From: Hydrogenophilales bacterium 28-61-23
GTDB taxonomy: Bacteria > Pseudomonadota > Gammaproteobacteria > Burkholderiales > Thiobacillaceae
DNA length: 64,000 nucleotides
Direction: 5' to 3'
Assembly: GCA_002281555.1 (NCBI GenBank)
Contig: NCGJ01000004.1
Span: 1 to 64,000 of the forward strand
Of the stretch, positions 16,744 to 26,851 are shown in pieces. Each line of letters begins with the position of its first letter. The stretch's first letter is position 1. Position numbers and translations under genes: made by a program. The notes beneath the pieces are model-generated. The model was not told the DNA's origin. It saw only the letters and a program-made list of their open reading frames with translations, and ran no database searches.

Positions 16744-19266
16744 TCAATGGTTCAGCAAGTAATTGAAGGCCTCTTCAGGCGGGAGGGGTTTGCTGAACAG
16801 GAAGCCTTGCAGGTAATCGCACCGATGTTCGACCAGGAAGGCGCGCTGGGCTTCGGTTTCGACACCCTCGGCAACGACCACAAGACCGAGGTTGTGGGCC
16901 AGGGCCAGGGTGGCGGCGCTGATCTCGGCATCGCTTGAGTTGCTTTCGATATCTCGGACGAAGGCCCGATCGAGCTTTAGCGCCTGAATGGGCAGGCGCT
17001 TGAGGTAAGCCAGCGAGGAATAGCCGGTGCCGAAATCGTCAATCGCCAACTGGATGCCGAGGTCGCGCAGGGCCTGCAACTGGCGAATGGCGCGTTCCGG
17101 GTTTTCCATGGCCGCCGATTCGGTGATTTCCAGTCCCAGATCGTCGCCCTTCAGGCCATGCCGCTTCAACAGCGTGACCACGTATTGCACCAGATCCGGG
17201 GAACGCAGTTGCTGTGCCGAGAGGTTGACCGCCATGCGAATGCCGGAGACCCCTTGCGCGTGCCAGACACTCAATTGCCGGCAGGCCTCTTCCAGCACCC
17301 AGCTGCCGAGTATCTCGATCAGGCCGGCTTCTTCCGCTATGGGGATGAACTTGAGCGGCGGGATGTCGCCAAGCTCCGGGTGACGCCAACGCGCCAGGGC
17401 TTCCACACCGGAACTTGCGCCATTATCGGCGCGCACCTGCGGCTGGTAGTGCAGATGCAGCTGGCCGTCGCGCAGGGCCAGTCGCAAGTCGCTCTCCAGC
17501 CCCAGGCGCTCACTGGTGGCGGCGTTCATCGCCGCGGTGAAGTATTGGATATTGTTCCGGCCGAGATCTTTGGCGTGATACATCGCGGTATCGGCATTCT
17601 TCATCAGGGTCTGTCCGTCCTCGCCGTCGCCCGGGAAGATGGCGATGCCGATGCTCGGGCTGGAGTGCAGTTCATTGCCATCGATGGCATAGGGTTGGCC
17701 GAGTGAACGCAGGATCTTTTCGGCGATGTGGGCGGCATCCATGGCATCGGCCAAGCCGGTGAGCACAACGATGAATTCGTCGCCGCCCAACCGCGCGACG
17801 ATGTCGCTTTCACGCACACTGTCGCGTAGACGCCGGGCGACTTCGATCAGCAACAGATCGCCGACATGGTGACCCAGCGTGTCATTGATGGTCTTGAAGC
17901 GATCCATGTCGATGAACATCACCGCGACGCGCTTGCCATCGCGTTGGGCGAAGAGCAACACCTGGCCCATGCGGTTTTCCAGGTTGTAACGGTTGATCAG
18001 GCCGGTGAGCGCGTCGTGATGGGCGAGATAATCGATGCGCGCCTCGTTCGCCTTGCGTTCGCTGATGTCGGAAAAGCTGGCGATGTAGAACATGACGGCC
18101 TGCTCGGCATCGCGAATGGCCGAAATCGAGGCGCCCTTGGGATACACCGCGCCAGTCTTGGTCCGGTCCCAAAGCTCGCCGTACCAGTAGCCCTTGTCGC
18201 GCAGACAGCGCCACATCTCCTCATACACCGCCTGGGGTGTCTTGCCGCTGGCCAGCAGTTTTGGATTCTGGCCCCGAACCTCCTCGAGGCTGTACCCGGT
18301 TTGCCGGGTAAAGGCGGTATTGATGTTGATGATTCGATTGGCTCGGTCCGAGATCAGCATGGCCTCGCCGCTGCTGTCGAATGCGTTGGCATATAGACGC
18401 AGTTCTTCCGCGACCCGCTCGGCGTTGCCGCGCGCCCGCTCCAGTTCGCCACGTCCGCGCGCGATGCTTTCGACCATGCCGCGCATCGCATTGGTGAGTT
18501 GACCCACCTCGTCCGCGGCGCCGGAAACAAGGGGATTCGACAGGTCGCCGTCGGCGATTCGCTGCGACCAGCTCAGCAGATCGGCAATCCGCACGCTGGT
18601 TCGCCGCGCGACATAGAAGGCCATGCCAATGAGAACGACACCGCCCAGGATGCCGATGGCAATGGTGATCCGCAAATTGCGGTTGGCCGCGGCGACGAGG
18701 TCTTCCCGACTGGAGGCAATGTCTTCGAAGGTCTGTCGTGTCAGGGCTTGCATCGCCTTCTGGATATCCGTGAGGTGTTGGCTCTCTATCTGGGTCAACA
18801 ACTCGAATGCGGCTTCCTTTTCGAATTCCGCGCTCAGCCGCACGGCCTGATCGATGCCAGCCAGATAGGCATCGAGGGTGTGACGCAAGGTCATGCTCGC
18901 CTGTTGCGCCACTTCGGCCCCGTGCGAACGGAGCTCGGGCGCTGTGGCCATGGAAAGAATCGGCAAATCGGTACTGATCTGTCGCTCGATGAGCGCCAGA
19001 TCGATTCCTATCCGGTGCATGGCCTGCGCGTTCTCACTGGCAAGATGTTTGAGGCTCAAGGCCCGCACATCGGTGACGCCCTTGTCGATGGTCTGCAGGG
19101 TTTTCAAACCTTGACTGCTGGCCGTGTACATCTCCCCCAGGGCCTGGACGGAAGTTTGCAGCGCAAAAGCGGAGACGATGATGGCGCTACTCCCGATGAC
19201 CCCGACCGCGACCATCGGGATGATCAGTTGCTGGAACAGCGAGCATTTTTTGAAGAAGAAAAGCAT
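16744..19266 (-). CDS. membrane sensor with HAMP, PAS, GGDEF and EAL domains
   Basis: 840-residue inner-membrane c-di-GMP enzyme. TM1 lies at about 14-36, a four-helix-bundle-like periplasmic region follows, TM2 at about 202-222, then HAMP, a PAS domain (about 290-410), GGDEF (intact, ARLGGDEF near 493) and EAL (intact, GVEALARW near 621, with DDFGTGYSSL). Both catalytic signatures are complete. It starts 57 bases after the end of a ModA-like periplasmic binding protein on the same strand, so the two probably form an operon; a plausible reading is that the binding protein reports ligand state to the periplasmic helical domain. Product is about average length for such proteins. Confidence 0.88.
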   Translation of the reverse strand: MLFFFKKCSLFQQLIIPMVAVGVIGSSAIIVSAFALQTSVQALGEMYTASSQGLKTLQTIDKGVTDVRALSLKHLASENAQAMHRIGIDLALIERQISTDLPILSMATAPELRSHGAEVAQQASMTLRHTLDAYLAGIDQAVRLSAEFEKEAAFELLTQIESQHLTDIQKAMQALTRQTFEDIASSREDLVAAANRNLRITIAIGILGGVVLIGMAFYVARRTSVRIADLLSWSQRIADGDLSNPLVSGAADEVGQLTNAMRGMVESIARGRGELERARGNAERVAEELRLYANAFDSSGEAMLISDRANRIININTAFTRQTGYSLEEVRGQNPKLLASGKTPQAVYEEMWRCLRDKGYWYGELWDRTKTGAVYPKGASISAIRDAEQAVMFYIASFSDISERKANEARIDYLAHHDALTGLINRYNLENRMGQVLLFAQRDGKRVAVMFIDMDRFKTINDTLGHHVGDLLLIEVARRLRDSVRESDIVARLGGDEFIVVLTGLADAMDAAHIAEKILRSLGQPYAIDGNELHSSPSIGIAIFPGDGEDGQTLMKNADTAMYHAKDLGRNNIQYFTAAMNAATSERLGLESDLRLALRDGQLHLHYQPQVRADNGASSGVEALARWRHPELGDIPPLKFIPIAEEAGLIEILGSWVLEEACRQLSVWHAQGVSGIRMAVNLSAQQLRSPDLVQYVVTLLKRHGLKGDDLGLEITESAAMENPERAIRQLQALRDLGIQLAIDDFGTGYSSLAYLKRLPIQALKLDRAFVRDIESNSSDAEISAATLALAHNLGLVVVAEGVETEAQRAFLVEHRCDYLQGFLFSKPLPPEEAFNYLLNH

Positions 19267-19322
19267 TTAGCCTGGGTGGCCGGGCCGATGGTGGCTGCCT
19301 GGCGATGCGGACGGCGGATGGA

Positions 19323-20096
19323 TCAAGGCGCGCTCACATCGAAGTTTTCAGCCAGGAAGATTTGTTTGACCGCGTCGCTTTGCATGAATTTGAGAAAGTC
19401 GGCGACATCCGCCTTGCCCGCCGAGGTCTTCAGCGGCGCCATGTAGTAGCGAATCGGTTTGTGCAGCGATTTTTTGACTGTGTACAGCGGTCGCAATTGA
19501 GCGGTCAGATTCGATTTGAACAAGATGCCCACCGTGCTTGCGTTAGCGGTCGCGAGCGAGTCTGCAAGCAGTTCGATGTTCTTGCGCGTTTCGATCCTGT
19601 CCTTGACCCGTTCCCATAAACCCGAGCTTTCGAGCGACTCTTTGGCGTGGCGGCCGAACGGCGCGTTGCTGGGGTCGCCGATAAGTATGGTCGTGATCTT
19701 GCCTGAGGCCAGGTCCTTCCATTCCAGGCGTTGTATCGGACTGTCCTTGGGCACCGCCACGACCAGGCTGTTGCCCCAGGGGCTGGTCGCCTGCTTGCGC
19801 TCGACCAGGCCATTGTCGATGGCGAAGTCCATCCATTCCCGGTCGGCGGAAACAAAAATATCCGCGCTCAATGCCCCGCCTTGCAGCCCCTTGGCGAGCA
19901 GGCCGGAAGATTTGCAGATGTAGCTAAATTGCACGGGGCGCCTTGCGCGGTACATATCGCCGACTTTGTTCATCGCATCGCAGGTCGAATTGGCCAGTGC
20001 CAGGGTCAGCTCACTGGCATTGGCCATCGTTGCGGCGGTCAGAACAACGAACAGGGCCGAGGTATTGACGAGAAAAAATCGGAGCAAACCATTCAT
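19323..20096 (-). CDS. ModA-like periplasmic substrate-binding protein
   Basis: 257-residue protein with a signal peptide (hydrophobic 10-24, cleavage near ANA-SE) and the type II periplasmic binding fold of molybdate/oxyanion-binding proteins: ASGL-like SSGLLAKGLQGGALSADIFVSADREWMD, then SPWGNSLVVAVPKDSPI and LIGDPSNAPFGRHAKE, all typical of the ModA family. Key ligand Ser/Thr residues are present but the oxyanion cannot be named. No modB or modC gene is near; instead the next gene is a membrane GGDEF/EAL protein 57 bases downstream. It may therefore serve sensing rather than import. Confidence 0.8.
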   Translation of the reverse strand: MNGLLRFFLVNTSALFVVLTAATMANASELTLALANSTCDAMNKVGDMYRARRPVQFSYICKSSGLLAKGLQGGALSADIFVSADREWMDFAIDNGLVERKQATSPWGNSLVVAVPKDSPIQRLEWKDLASGKITTILIGDPSNAPFGRHAKESLESSGLWERVKDRIETRKNIELLADSLATANASTVGILFKSNLTAQLRPLYTVKKSLHKPIRYYMAPLKTSAGKADVADFLKFMQSDAVKQIFLAENFDVSAP

Positions 20097-20252
20097 TCCG
20101 GGTCATTCCTATTCAGATTGCGTGGACAGGGCACGCATCACGCATCGATTGCCGTCCCGTCTTAAGACGCTCGATAAGGAGGTTGTCTTTGGAATATACG
20201 CAGAAATACACGGCCGGAAAAACAGACTATTAGAATTTACCAATATACGAAC

Positions 20253-20278
20253 GCGCCATCGGTCATGGCCGATGGCGC
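20253..20278. repeat. perfect hairpin GCGCCATCGG / CCGATGGCGC
   Basis: Ten-base perfect inverted repeat with a six-base loop in the 416-base gap (20097-20512) between the ModA-like gene and the small gene at 20513. No T-run follows immediately on the plus strand (TTGGG follows), so it is not a standard terminator. It could be a protein-binding site or a transcript structure. Apart from this and the promoter at 20437, I recognise nothing else in the gap. Confidence 0.5.
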
Positions 20279-20436
20279 TTGGGTATCCGGCGTTTTTTGA
20301 CAACTGAACCAAGCTCGAAGCTGACACATCCGGTACTCGAATTGGAAGGCAAAACGACTGGGCGAGACATTCAAAAGCCATGGAGTGCATTCCAACGCTA
20401 CTCACGCCCATCGAGCCGTCGTTACCTCAGCACCTA

Positions 20437-20464
20437 TTGACCGAGTATTTTAGTCACCTATAAA
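20437..20464 (+). promoter_or_regulatory. sigma-70-type promoter for the small gene at 20513
   Basis: TTGACC (20437-20442) and TATAAA (20459-20464) with a 16-base spacer, close to the consensus. It lies about 45 bases upstream of the ATG at 20513, which also has an AGGAGG ribosome site. Confidence 0.6.
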
Positions 20465-20512
20465 CAAGGGTCTCAGGTAACACAACTGAGGGTCAAAAGA
20501 CAGGAGGCGAAA

Positions 20513-20740
20513 ATGAGCGATGCCATTTCAGATTTCATGGTGCATATGAATGAAAGCTTGAGCGCGGAAGAAATCAAGAAGCTGGAGGACGGCGTTCGGG
20601 AGCATATTTGCGTTATCAGCGCGGACGTTCCGAAACACACCCCCCACCTGATGATGGTTGTATATGACTGCGAATGTACGCACGCCACAAACATACTCGG
20701 CCACGTTCGTTCGACCGGCATACACGCAACCATGCTTTAA
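20513..20740 (+). CDS. conserved small protein, possible HMA/ferredoxin-like fold
   Basis: 75-residue cytoplasmic protein beginning MSDAISDFMVHMNESLS. The alternation FMVHMNESLSAEEIKKLEDGVRE, HLMMVVYDCECTHATNILGHVRSTG suggests a beta-alpha-beta-beta-alpha-beta fold as in heavy-metal-associated domains, but the metal-binding CxxC is not in the usual loop; the only cysteines are in HICVIS and DCEC. Small proteins of this kind occur in many beta- and gammaproteobacteria without known role. Expression signals are strong: AGGAGG nine bases before the ATG and a near-consensus promoter. It stands alone. Confidence 0.7.
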   Translation: MSDAISDFMVHMNESLSAEEIKKLEDGVREHICVISADVPKHTPHLMMVVYDCECTHATNILGHVRSTGIHATML

Positions 20741-21079
20741 ACAGCAAGAGTCAGGCAGGCCGTCGAAATACGACAACGTCAGCCGCAAACCCACTCGCTG
20801 AAGCGTAAATCCATATAGATAGATCGATTGCTTGATAAAACCCTGATTAATTCAAACTTCGCCTGGCTGGCGAATCAATCAGGTTTTCACCGGTCTTCAG
20901 CATTCCCCCCTACGCCCCCCTTGCCGGGGCTTTTTGTTGCGCGCGCTTTTCTTGCCGCGCCCCTGCTTGTTCCCAGCGCGCCCGATCCGGCCGCATCCGC
21001 GGCGGCCGGAATCCAGAACGACAAAACCCGCATCGACCACGTCTTTCTTTCAAGAAGTTTCATGCTAAAACGCCGCCTC
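20741..21079. other. intergenic stretch before hrpA
   Basis: 339 bases without a supported gene. The hrpA reading frame stays open through most of it, but the translation is non-homologous. It contains one terminator-like hairpin at 20914-20935 (listed separately). Confidence 0.5.
20914..20935 (+). terminator. possible intrinsic terminator after the small gene
   Basis: GCCCC and GGGGC pair around a seven-base loop, followed directly by TTTTT. The stem is short (five G-C pairs) and the site is 170 bases after the small gene stop, so this is tentative. Confidence 0.4.
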
Positions 21080-24000
21080 ATGTCCGCCATTCCAGCCAAC
21101 CCCACCACACCCCCGCCCGCGCCGTCCTTCACACCCGAACTGAGCTTCCCGGAGAACCTGCCCGTCTCGGCCCGCCGCGCCGACATCGCGGCGGCGTTGA
21201 ACGCGCATCAGGTGGTCATCGTGTGCGGCGAAACCGGTTCCGGCAAAACCACTCAATTGCCCAAGATCGTGCTGACGGCGGGCCGGGGAACACACGGAAA
21301 AGTCGGCATGACACAGCCGCGCCGGATCGCCGCCAAGAGCGTGGCCAACCGTCTTGCCGAAGAGACCAAGACCCGCCTGGGCGGCTTCATCGGCTGGCAG
21401 GTGCGCTTTACTGATCAAGTCGGGCCGGACACCCGCATCAAGGTGATGACCGACGGCATCCTGCTGGCGGAGACGCAGTCCGACCCGGAATTCCGCGCCT
21501 ACGACACGCTGATCCTGGATGAGGCGCACGAACGCAGCCTGAACATCGATTTCCTGCTCGGCTACCTGAAAACGCTGCTGCCACGCCGGCCCGAACTGAA
21601 AGTGATCATTTCTTCGGCGACGCTGGAGGCGGATCGTTTCTCGGCCTATTTCAACGGCGCACCGGTGGTCGAAGTATCCGGCCGGACGTATCCGGTGGAG
21701 ATGCGCTACCGGCCGCCGGCGGAGTTGGGTGGCAAAACCGTGAACGGCAACAAACCGGAAAGCCCTTTCAGCAAACCCGCCGCCACGGAAGAAGAACCCG
21801 ATTTCGACCTCGCTCTGCTGCACGCCGTCGATGAACTCGCCGCCGAAGGGCCAGGCGACATCCTGGTTTTCCTGCCCGGCGAGCGCGAGATCCGCGACGC
21901 GCAGGAATCGCTGCGCAAGCATCACCCGCCGCACACCGAAATCCTGCCGCTGTTCGCCCGGCTTTCGGTCAGCGAGCAGGAAGAAGTGTTCCGCTCGCAC
22001 AGCGGCCGCCGCATCGTGCTGTCCACCAACGTGGCGGAAACCTCGCTCACCGTGCCGGGCATCCGCTACGTTGTCGATGCAGGCCTGGCGCGGGTGAAGC
22101 GCTATTCCATCCGCAACAAGATCGAACAACTGAAGATCGAAAAGGTCTCGCAGGCCTCCGCCAACCAGCGCGCCGGCCGGTGCGGGCGGGTCGCGGAAGG
22201 CATTTGCATCCGTCTGTATGACGAACAGGACTTCCTGTCGCGGCCGAAATACACCACGCCGGAACTGCTGCGTTCGTCGCTGGCCGGCGTGATCCTGCGC
22301 ATGAAATCGCTACGCCTGCCGGAGATCGAAAGCTTCCCGTTTCTCGACGCGCCCGAGCCGAAACGCATCCGCGACGGCCAACAATTGCTGATCGAACTCG
22401 GCGCACTCGACGACAACGGCAACGGATCTGGCCAACTCACCGGCATCGGCAAACAACTGGCGCATCTGCCGGTCGATCCGCGCATCGGTCGCATGCTGAT
22501 CGCCGCGCGCGACAAGGCCTGCCTGCATGAAGTCTTGGTCATCGCCGCCGCGCTGACCAGCCAGGACCCGCGCGAACGGCCGTTGGAACATCAGGCCGCC
22601 GCCGACCAGAAACATGCGCGTTTCAACGACCCGAATTCCGATTTCATCTCGCTGCTCAAGCTCTGGCACTACCTGGACGAACAGAACGCGCATCGCAAAT
22701 CGCAACGCAAACTGCGCGAAGGCCTAAAGGCCGAATACCTGTCGCCGCTGCGCGTGCGCGAATGGCGCGACGTTTATGGCCAGTTGACGACGCAGGTGAA
22801 GGAACTGGGCTGGCGGGTAGAGGACGAGCGGCATCCGACCGCCTCGGAAGTGCAAAACGAAACCGCCGACGAAGCCTTCAACGCCCAGCTCACCTCGCGT
22901 TATGCCGTAATCCACCAGGCGCTGCTGCCCGGCCTGCTCGGCAACCTCGGCTTTCTGACCGAAGACGGCGTTTATCTCGGCGCGCGCGAAGTGAAGTTCC
23001 TGATTTTTCCCGGCTCCGGCGTCAAGAAAAAACCCAAGTGGTTGATGGGCGCGGAGATCGTCGAGACGAAGCGGATTTACGCGCGCACGGTGGCCAAGAT
23101 CGAACCGGAATGGGTCGAGCACGCCGCCCGCCATCTGCTGAAACTCTCATACAGCGACCCGCACTGGGCCAAGAAGCCGGCGCATGTCGCCGCCAGCCTG
23201 CGCGCGACGCTGTACGGCCTGCCCATCGTCAACGGCCGCAAAGTGCATTACGGGCCGATCGACCCGGTGTTGAGCCGCGAACTGTTCATCCGCGGCGCGC
23301 TGGTCAATGGCGACTTCGAGACGCGCGCACCCTGGTTCGTCCACAACCAGCGCCTGCTGGAAGAAATCGACGATCTGTCGCACCGCTCACGCAACGCCCG
23401 CATCGCGGTCGATGAGGAAGCGATTTACCAGTTCTTCGATGCGCGCATTCCCATGGCGATGCACAACGGCGCGGCGTTCGAGAAATGGCGGCGAGAAGCC
23501 GAGCGCAACAACCCGAAACTGCTGTTTCTTGAGCGCGAAAACCTGCTTTCCGGCGACAAAGCAAACCGCGAGGCCAGCGCGCGCGACTTTCCACCCAGCA
23601 TCGAATTCAACGGCGTGCGTTTTGCTTTGACTTACCGCTTCGACCCCGGCACACCGGACGATGGCGTCACGCTGGAAGCGCCGCTCGCCGCGCTGAATCA
23701 GATTCCGGTGCTGGCCTGCGAATGGCTGGTGCCCGGTCTGCTGGAAGAAAAAATCACCGCGCTGATCAAGAGCCTGCCGCAATCCATCCGGCGCACCTTC
23801 GTGCCGGTGCCGGACTATGCCCGCGCGGCGACGCAGGCGCTGCTCGACGGTAAGAAAACCGGCGCTATAAACACTGCCCTCGCCGACACCCTCGCCGCCT
23901 TCCTGGGCAAGACCAGCGGCACGCTGATCCCGCGCGATGCCTGGCGGCCGGAGGCCCTGCCGGCGCACCTGAACATGCACTTCCGGGTGCAGGACGAGCG

Positions 24001-25030
24001 CGGCAAGACGCTGGCCGAAGGCCGCGACCTGGGCACCTTGCGGCAACAACTCGGCGCCGAAGCGCGGCAGGAACTAGCACGCTCGGTTGCCAACACAACC
24101 GGGCAGTTCGAACGTGACAATGTCACGAAATGGGATTTTGGCGATCTGCCCGAGAGCATGCATGTCGCCACCCGGGGCAAGCCCAACGTCGCAGCCTTCC
24201 CCGCGCTGGAACACGTCGCCGGCCAGGTTCGTCTGGCCCTGTTCGACAGCGCCGAAAGCGCCGAGGCCGCCCACCGCGAAGGCGTCGCGCGCCTGATCTG
24301 GCTTGGCTACCCGGATTTGCTGCGCCAAAGCGAGCGCGACCTGGGCAACAAACTGAAAGCCGCCAGTCTGCAATATGGGCTGATGTTCAAGGGCGCGCCG
24401 GGTTTTGCCAGTCCCGGCGAGTCTTTGGTGCGCGACGTGCTCAACGCCACGGCCTTGGACGTGCTAGGAATAGAAAAGCCTGCACCACGCAACCAGAACG
24501 ACTTCGAAAACGCCGTCAAAGCCGCCCGCCCGCGCCTGCCGGAAGCGGTCGCGCGCATGGCCCAGATCGCCCAGGACTGCATCGCCGCAGCCTTGAAAAT
24601 CGAGCAAACCCTGGCCAAAGCGCCTGTCAACGCAAACCCGGCCTGGAAAGCCGCCGTGCTCGATCTGCGCGGCCAACTCGCCGAACTGGTCTTCCCCGGT
24701 TTCATGGCGCGCCACCCGGCCAACCGGCTGATCCATCTGCCGCGCTATCTGAAGGCGATGGAACTGCGCCTCAATAAACTCGCCAACCAGGCCGCGCGCG
24801 ATCTCGGCGCGATGAACGAGATGGCCAAACTGCTCGCGGCCTGGCGCCAGCGCCGCGAACGCCTGGCCGCGCAAGGCCGCGTGGGCGGCAACATCGAGCC
24901 GGAAATGGAAGACTTCCGCTGGCGTCTGGAAGAACTGCGCGTCAGCCTGTTCGCACAGGAATTGAAGACGCCGGAACCCGTCTCGGTAAAACGCCTGGAA
25001 AAGCGCTGGGCGGAAATCGCGGGGCTTTGA
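21080..25030 (+). CDS. hrpA: ATP-dependent RNA helicase HrpA (DEAH box)
   Basis: Large cytoplasmic DEAH-box helicase; in Escherichia coli HrpA rescues stalled or collided ribosomes by pulling on mRNA. The 1316-residue product matches the family (about 1300). Motif I GETGSGKTT is at residues 50-58, motif II DEAH at 147-150, motif III SAT follows, and motif VI is QRAGRCGR. The long C-terminal half contains the DUF3418 region typical of HrpA. The frame is open back to 20828; I chose the ATG at 21080 because it precedes the Pro-rich tail leading into LPVSARRADI; 21062 is an alternative. It stands as a single gene between intergenic gaps. Confidence 0.93.
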   Translation: MSAIPANPTTPPPAPSFTPELSFPENLPVSARRADIAAALNAHQVVIVCGETGSGKTTQLPKIVLTAGRGTHGKVGMTQPRRIAAKSVANRLAEETKTRLGGFIGWQVRFTDQVGPDTRIKVMTDGILLAETQSDPEFRAYDTLILDEAHERSLNIDFLLGYLKTLLPRRPELKVIISSATLEADRFSAYFNGAPVVEVSGRTYPVEMRYRPPAELGGKTVNGNKPESPFSKPAATEEEPDFDLALLHAVDELAAEGPGDILVFLPGEREIRDAQESLRKHHPPHTEILPLFARLSVSEQEEVFRSHSGRRIVLSTNVAETSLTVPGIRYVVDAGLARVKRYSIRNKIEQLKIEKVSQASANQRAGRCGRVAEGICIRLYDEQDFLSRPKYTTPELLRSSLAGVILRMKSLRLPEIESFPFLDAPEPKRIRDGQQLLIELGALDDNGNGSGQLTGIGKQLAHLPVDPRIGRMLIAARDKACLHEVLVIAAALTSQDPRERPLEHQAAADQKHARFNDPNSDFISLLKLWHYLDEQNAHRKSQRKLREGLKAEYLSPLRVREWRDVYGQLTTQVKELGWRVEDERHPTASEVQNETADEAFNAQLTSRYAVIHQALLPGLLGNLGFLTEDGVYLGAREVKFLIFPGSGVKKKPKWLMGAEIVETKRIYARTVAKIEPEWVEHAARHLLKLSYSDPHWAKKPAHVAASLRATLYGLPIVNGRKVHYGPIDPVLSRELFIRGALVNGDFETRAPWFVHNQRLLEEIDDLSHRSRNARIAVDEEAIYQFFDARIPMAMHNGAAFEKWRREAERNNPKLLFLERENLLSGDKANREASARDFPPSIEFNGVRFALTYRFDPGTPDDGVTLEAPLAALNQIPVLACEWLVPGLLEEKITALIKSLPQSIRRTFVPVPDYARAATQALLDGKKTGAINTALADTLAAFLGKTSGTLIPRDAWRPEALPAHLNMHFRVQDERGKTLAEGRDLGTLRQQLGAEARQELARSVANTTGQFERDNVTKWDFGDLPESMHVATRGKPNVAAFPALEHVAGQVRLALFDSAESAEAAHREGVARLIWLGYPDLLRQSERDLGNKLKAASLQYGLMFKGAPGFASPGESLVRDVLNATALDVLGIEKPAPRNQNDFENAVKAARPRLPEAVARMAQIAQDCIAAALKIEQTLAKAPVNANPAWKAAVLDLRGQLAELVFPGFMARHPANRLIHLPRYLKAMELRLNKLANQAARDLGAMNEMAKLLAAWRQRRERLAAQGRVGGNIEPEMEDFRWRLEELRVSLFAQELKTPEPVSVKRLEKRWAEIAGL

Positions 25031-25142
25031 ATTATTTTTCGATCCGCGCGAGTCGCACTGGCATCCCGTCGTAAACAATTCTCAAGTAATCGATTGCCGT
25101 CGCCGATAGCAACAAACGCGAATCCATATGATGGAGCTTCAA

Positions 25143-26759
25143 ATGGGCCTCAAAATTTTCACTGGCACGGTCACCTCTAAGATTCTCGGCCTAACCTCCC
25201 TGCTCTTCCTGGTATTGCTCACCGCCTCCCTGGTTCATTCCTTCCTCAGTGAAAAGAATCAGGCGGAAGAGTTCACCACTGAAGGGGCCAAGCTGATCGC
25301 CGATAGTTATTTCGACGGCCTCAACAAGCTCATGCTCTCCGGCGGTATGCCCAATCGGGCCGAGGTGCAGCAACAAATTTCCAGCCAGCCGAACGTGCTC
25401 GAAGCCCGCGTCATTCGCGGCGATGGCGTCAACGCTCAATACGGCCCGGGCAATGAACAGGAAAAAGCCCGCGACGAACTTGATCGCTCCGCGCTCAAAG
25501 GAGAAGAAATCACGCGTATCGAGGACTCCGACAAGGGCCGCCGACTGACCGTGATTCGCCCCTACAAAGCCACCGAGCACACCCGCGGCGCCAACTGCAT
25601 GGGCTGCCACAGCGTGCCACCCAACACCGTGATGGGGGCGATTCGCATCAGCTACGACCTGACGCCGATGGATGCGCGCATTCGCAACTCAGGCCTGGAA
25701 AGCCTGGCCATCCACTTGACGCTGTTGATCGTGGGCATGTTATTGCTGCTCCCGGCCCTCAAACGCGTGATCTCGATCCCCATCAATCAACTCGCCGACG
25801 CCATGAGCCGGGTCGAACAGCAGTCCGACCTATCCATTCGTGTTGCGGTCAAGGGCAACGACGAGGTCGCCCGCGTCGGCGCGGCTTTGAACACCATGCT
25901 GGAACGCTTCGGCGGCATCCTGGGCCAGGTCGGCAGCGCAACCCACAACCTGACCCAGGTTGCCAGCCAATTGGTCAATGTCGCCACCCGCACACAGAAC
26001 GGCGTTGAAAACCAACTTGCCGATACCGAATCGCTCGCCGCCGCCCTGCACCAACTGACCGCTACCGTGCAGGAAGTGGCGCGCACCACGCGCGAGGCGG
26101 CGACCGAGGCGGCTCAGGCCGACAGCCAGGCCAGAGAAGGCACCAGCACCGCCTCCAATGCCCTGGGCGCGATTTCCGCGATGTCGGAACAACTGGAACA
26201 GGCCGTCCAAGTCATCCTGCGCCTGGATACCGATAGCCGCGATATCGGCCGGGTCATCGGCCTGATTCGGGATATCGCCGATCAAACCAATCTCCTGGCC
26301 CTCAACGCCGCCATCGAAGCGGCGCGCGCCGGCGAGCAAGGCCGGGGTTTCGCCGTGGTCGCCGACGAAGTACGCACGCTGGCGCAGCGCACCCAGTCCG
26401 CCACCCAGGATATCGAAACCATCATCGTCAAGGTGCAAGGCCGCGCCAATGAAGCGGTCGGCGCAATTCAGACCGCCGAACAAAAAACCGAAGTCAGCGT
26501 GCAAAGCGTGCAAAACAGCGCAGAGGCGCTGGGCACCATCGCCGGATCGGTTGGCGCCATCACGAAAATGAACGCCCAGATCGCCAACAGCTCAAGCGAA
26601 CAAAGCAAAGTCGCCGAGAGCATCAGCCGCAAGATCGGCGATATCGGCTCGGTCGCTCGCGATGCCGCCGGGCATGCGCAGGACACCCAGAATGCCAGCC
26701 AGCAATTGGCCAATCTGGCAACGGATCTGGAAAAACTGGTCGGGCAGTTCAGAATCTGA
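25143..26759 (+). CDS. methyl-accepting chemotaxis protein with periplasmic c-type heme site
   Basis: Transmembrane chemoreceptor, 538 residues. TM1 about 13-33, periplasmic domain about 34-185, TM2 about 186-207, HAMP, then the signalling domain with the conserved hairpin tip [19 protein letters not shown]. The periplasmic domain contains CMGCH at 152-156, a complete CxxCH motif for covalent heme c, so it probably senses redox state, oxygen, NO or a similar heme ligand. No pentapeptide CheR tether is visible at the C-terminus (LVGQFRI). The ATG at 25143 has GGAG seven bases upstream and is preferred to 25128. No che genes lie nearby. Confidence 0.9.
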   Translation: MGLKIFTGTVTSKILGLTSLLFLVLLTASLVHSFLSEKNQAEEFTTEGAKLIADSYFDGLNKLMLSGGMPNRAEVQQQISSQPNVLEARVIRGDGVNAQYGPGNEQEKARDELDRSALKGEEITRIEDSDKGRRLTVIRPYKATEHTRGANCMGCHSVPPNTVMGAIRISYDLTPMDARIRNSGLESLAIHLTLLIVGMLLLLPALKRVISIPINQLADAMSRVEQQSDLSIRVAVKGNDEVARVGAALNTMLERFGGILGQVGSATHNLTQVASQLVNVATRTQNGVENQLADTESLAAALHQLTATVQEVARTTREAATEAAQADSQAREGTSTASNALGAISAMSEQLEQAVQVILRLDTDSRDIGRVIGLIRDIADQTNLLALNAAIEAARAGEQGRGFAVVADEVRTLAQRTQSATQDIETIIVKVQGRANEAVGAIQTAEQKTEVSVQSVQNSAEALGTIAGSVGAITKMNAQIANSSSEQSKVAESISRKIGDIGSVARDAAGHAQDTQNASQQLANLATDLEKLVGQFRI

Positions 26760-26851
26760 CGTCAAAGCGAGGCGCTCTACGGCCTCGTTTCAATTTGCGC
26801 GAAGGCGCGATTACAGGCGCAAGCCCCGGGATTTCGCCCTAAAATCGACCG

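Noticed and set aside
20828-21079. Upstream extension of hrpA
   Set aside because: Open frame without homologous sequence, containing a terminator-like hairpin and no ribosome site.
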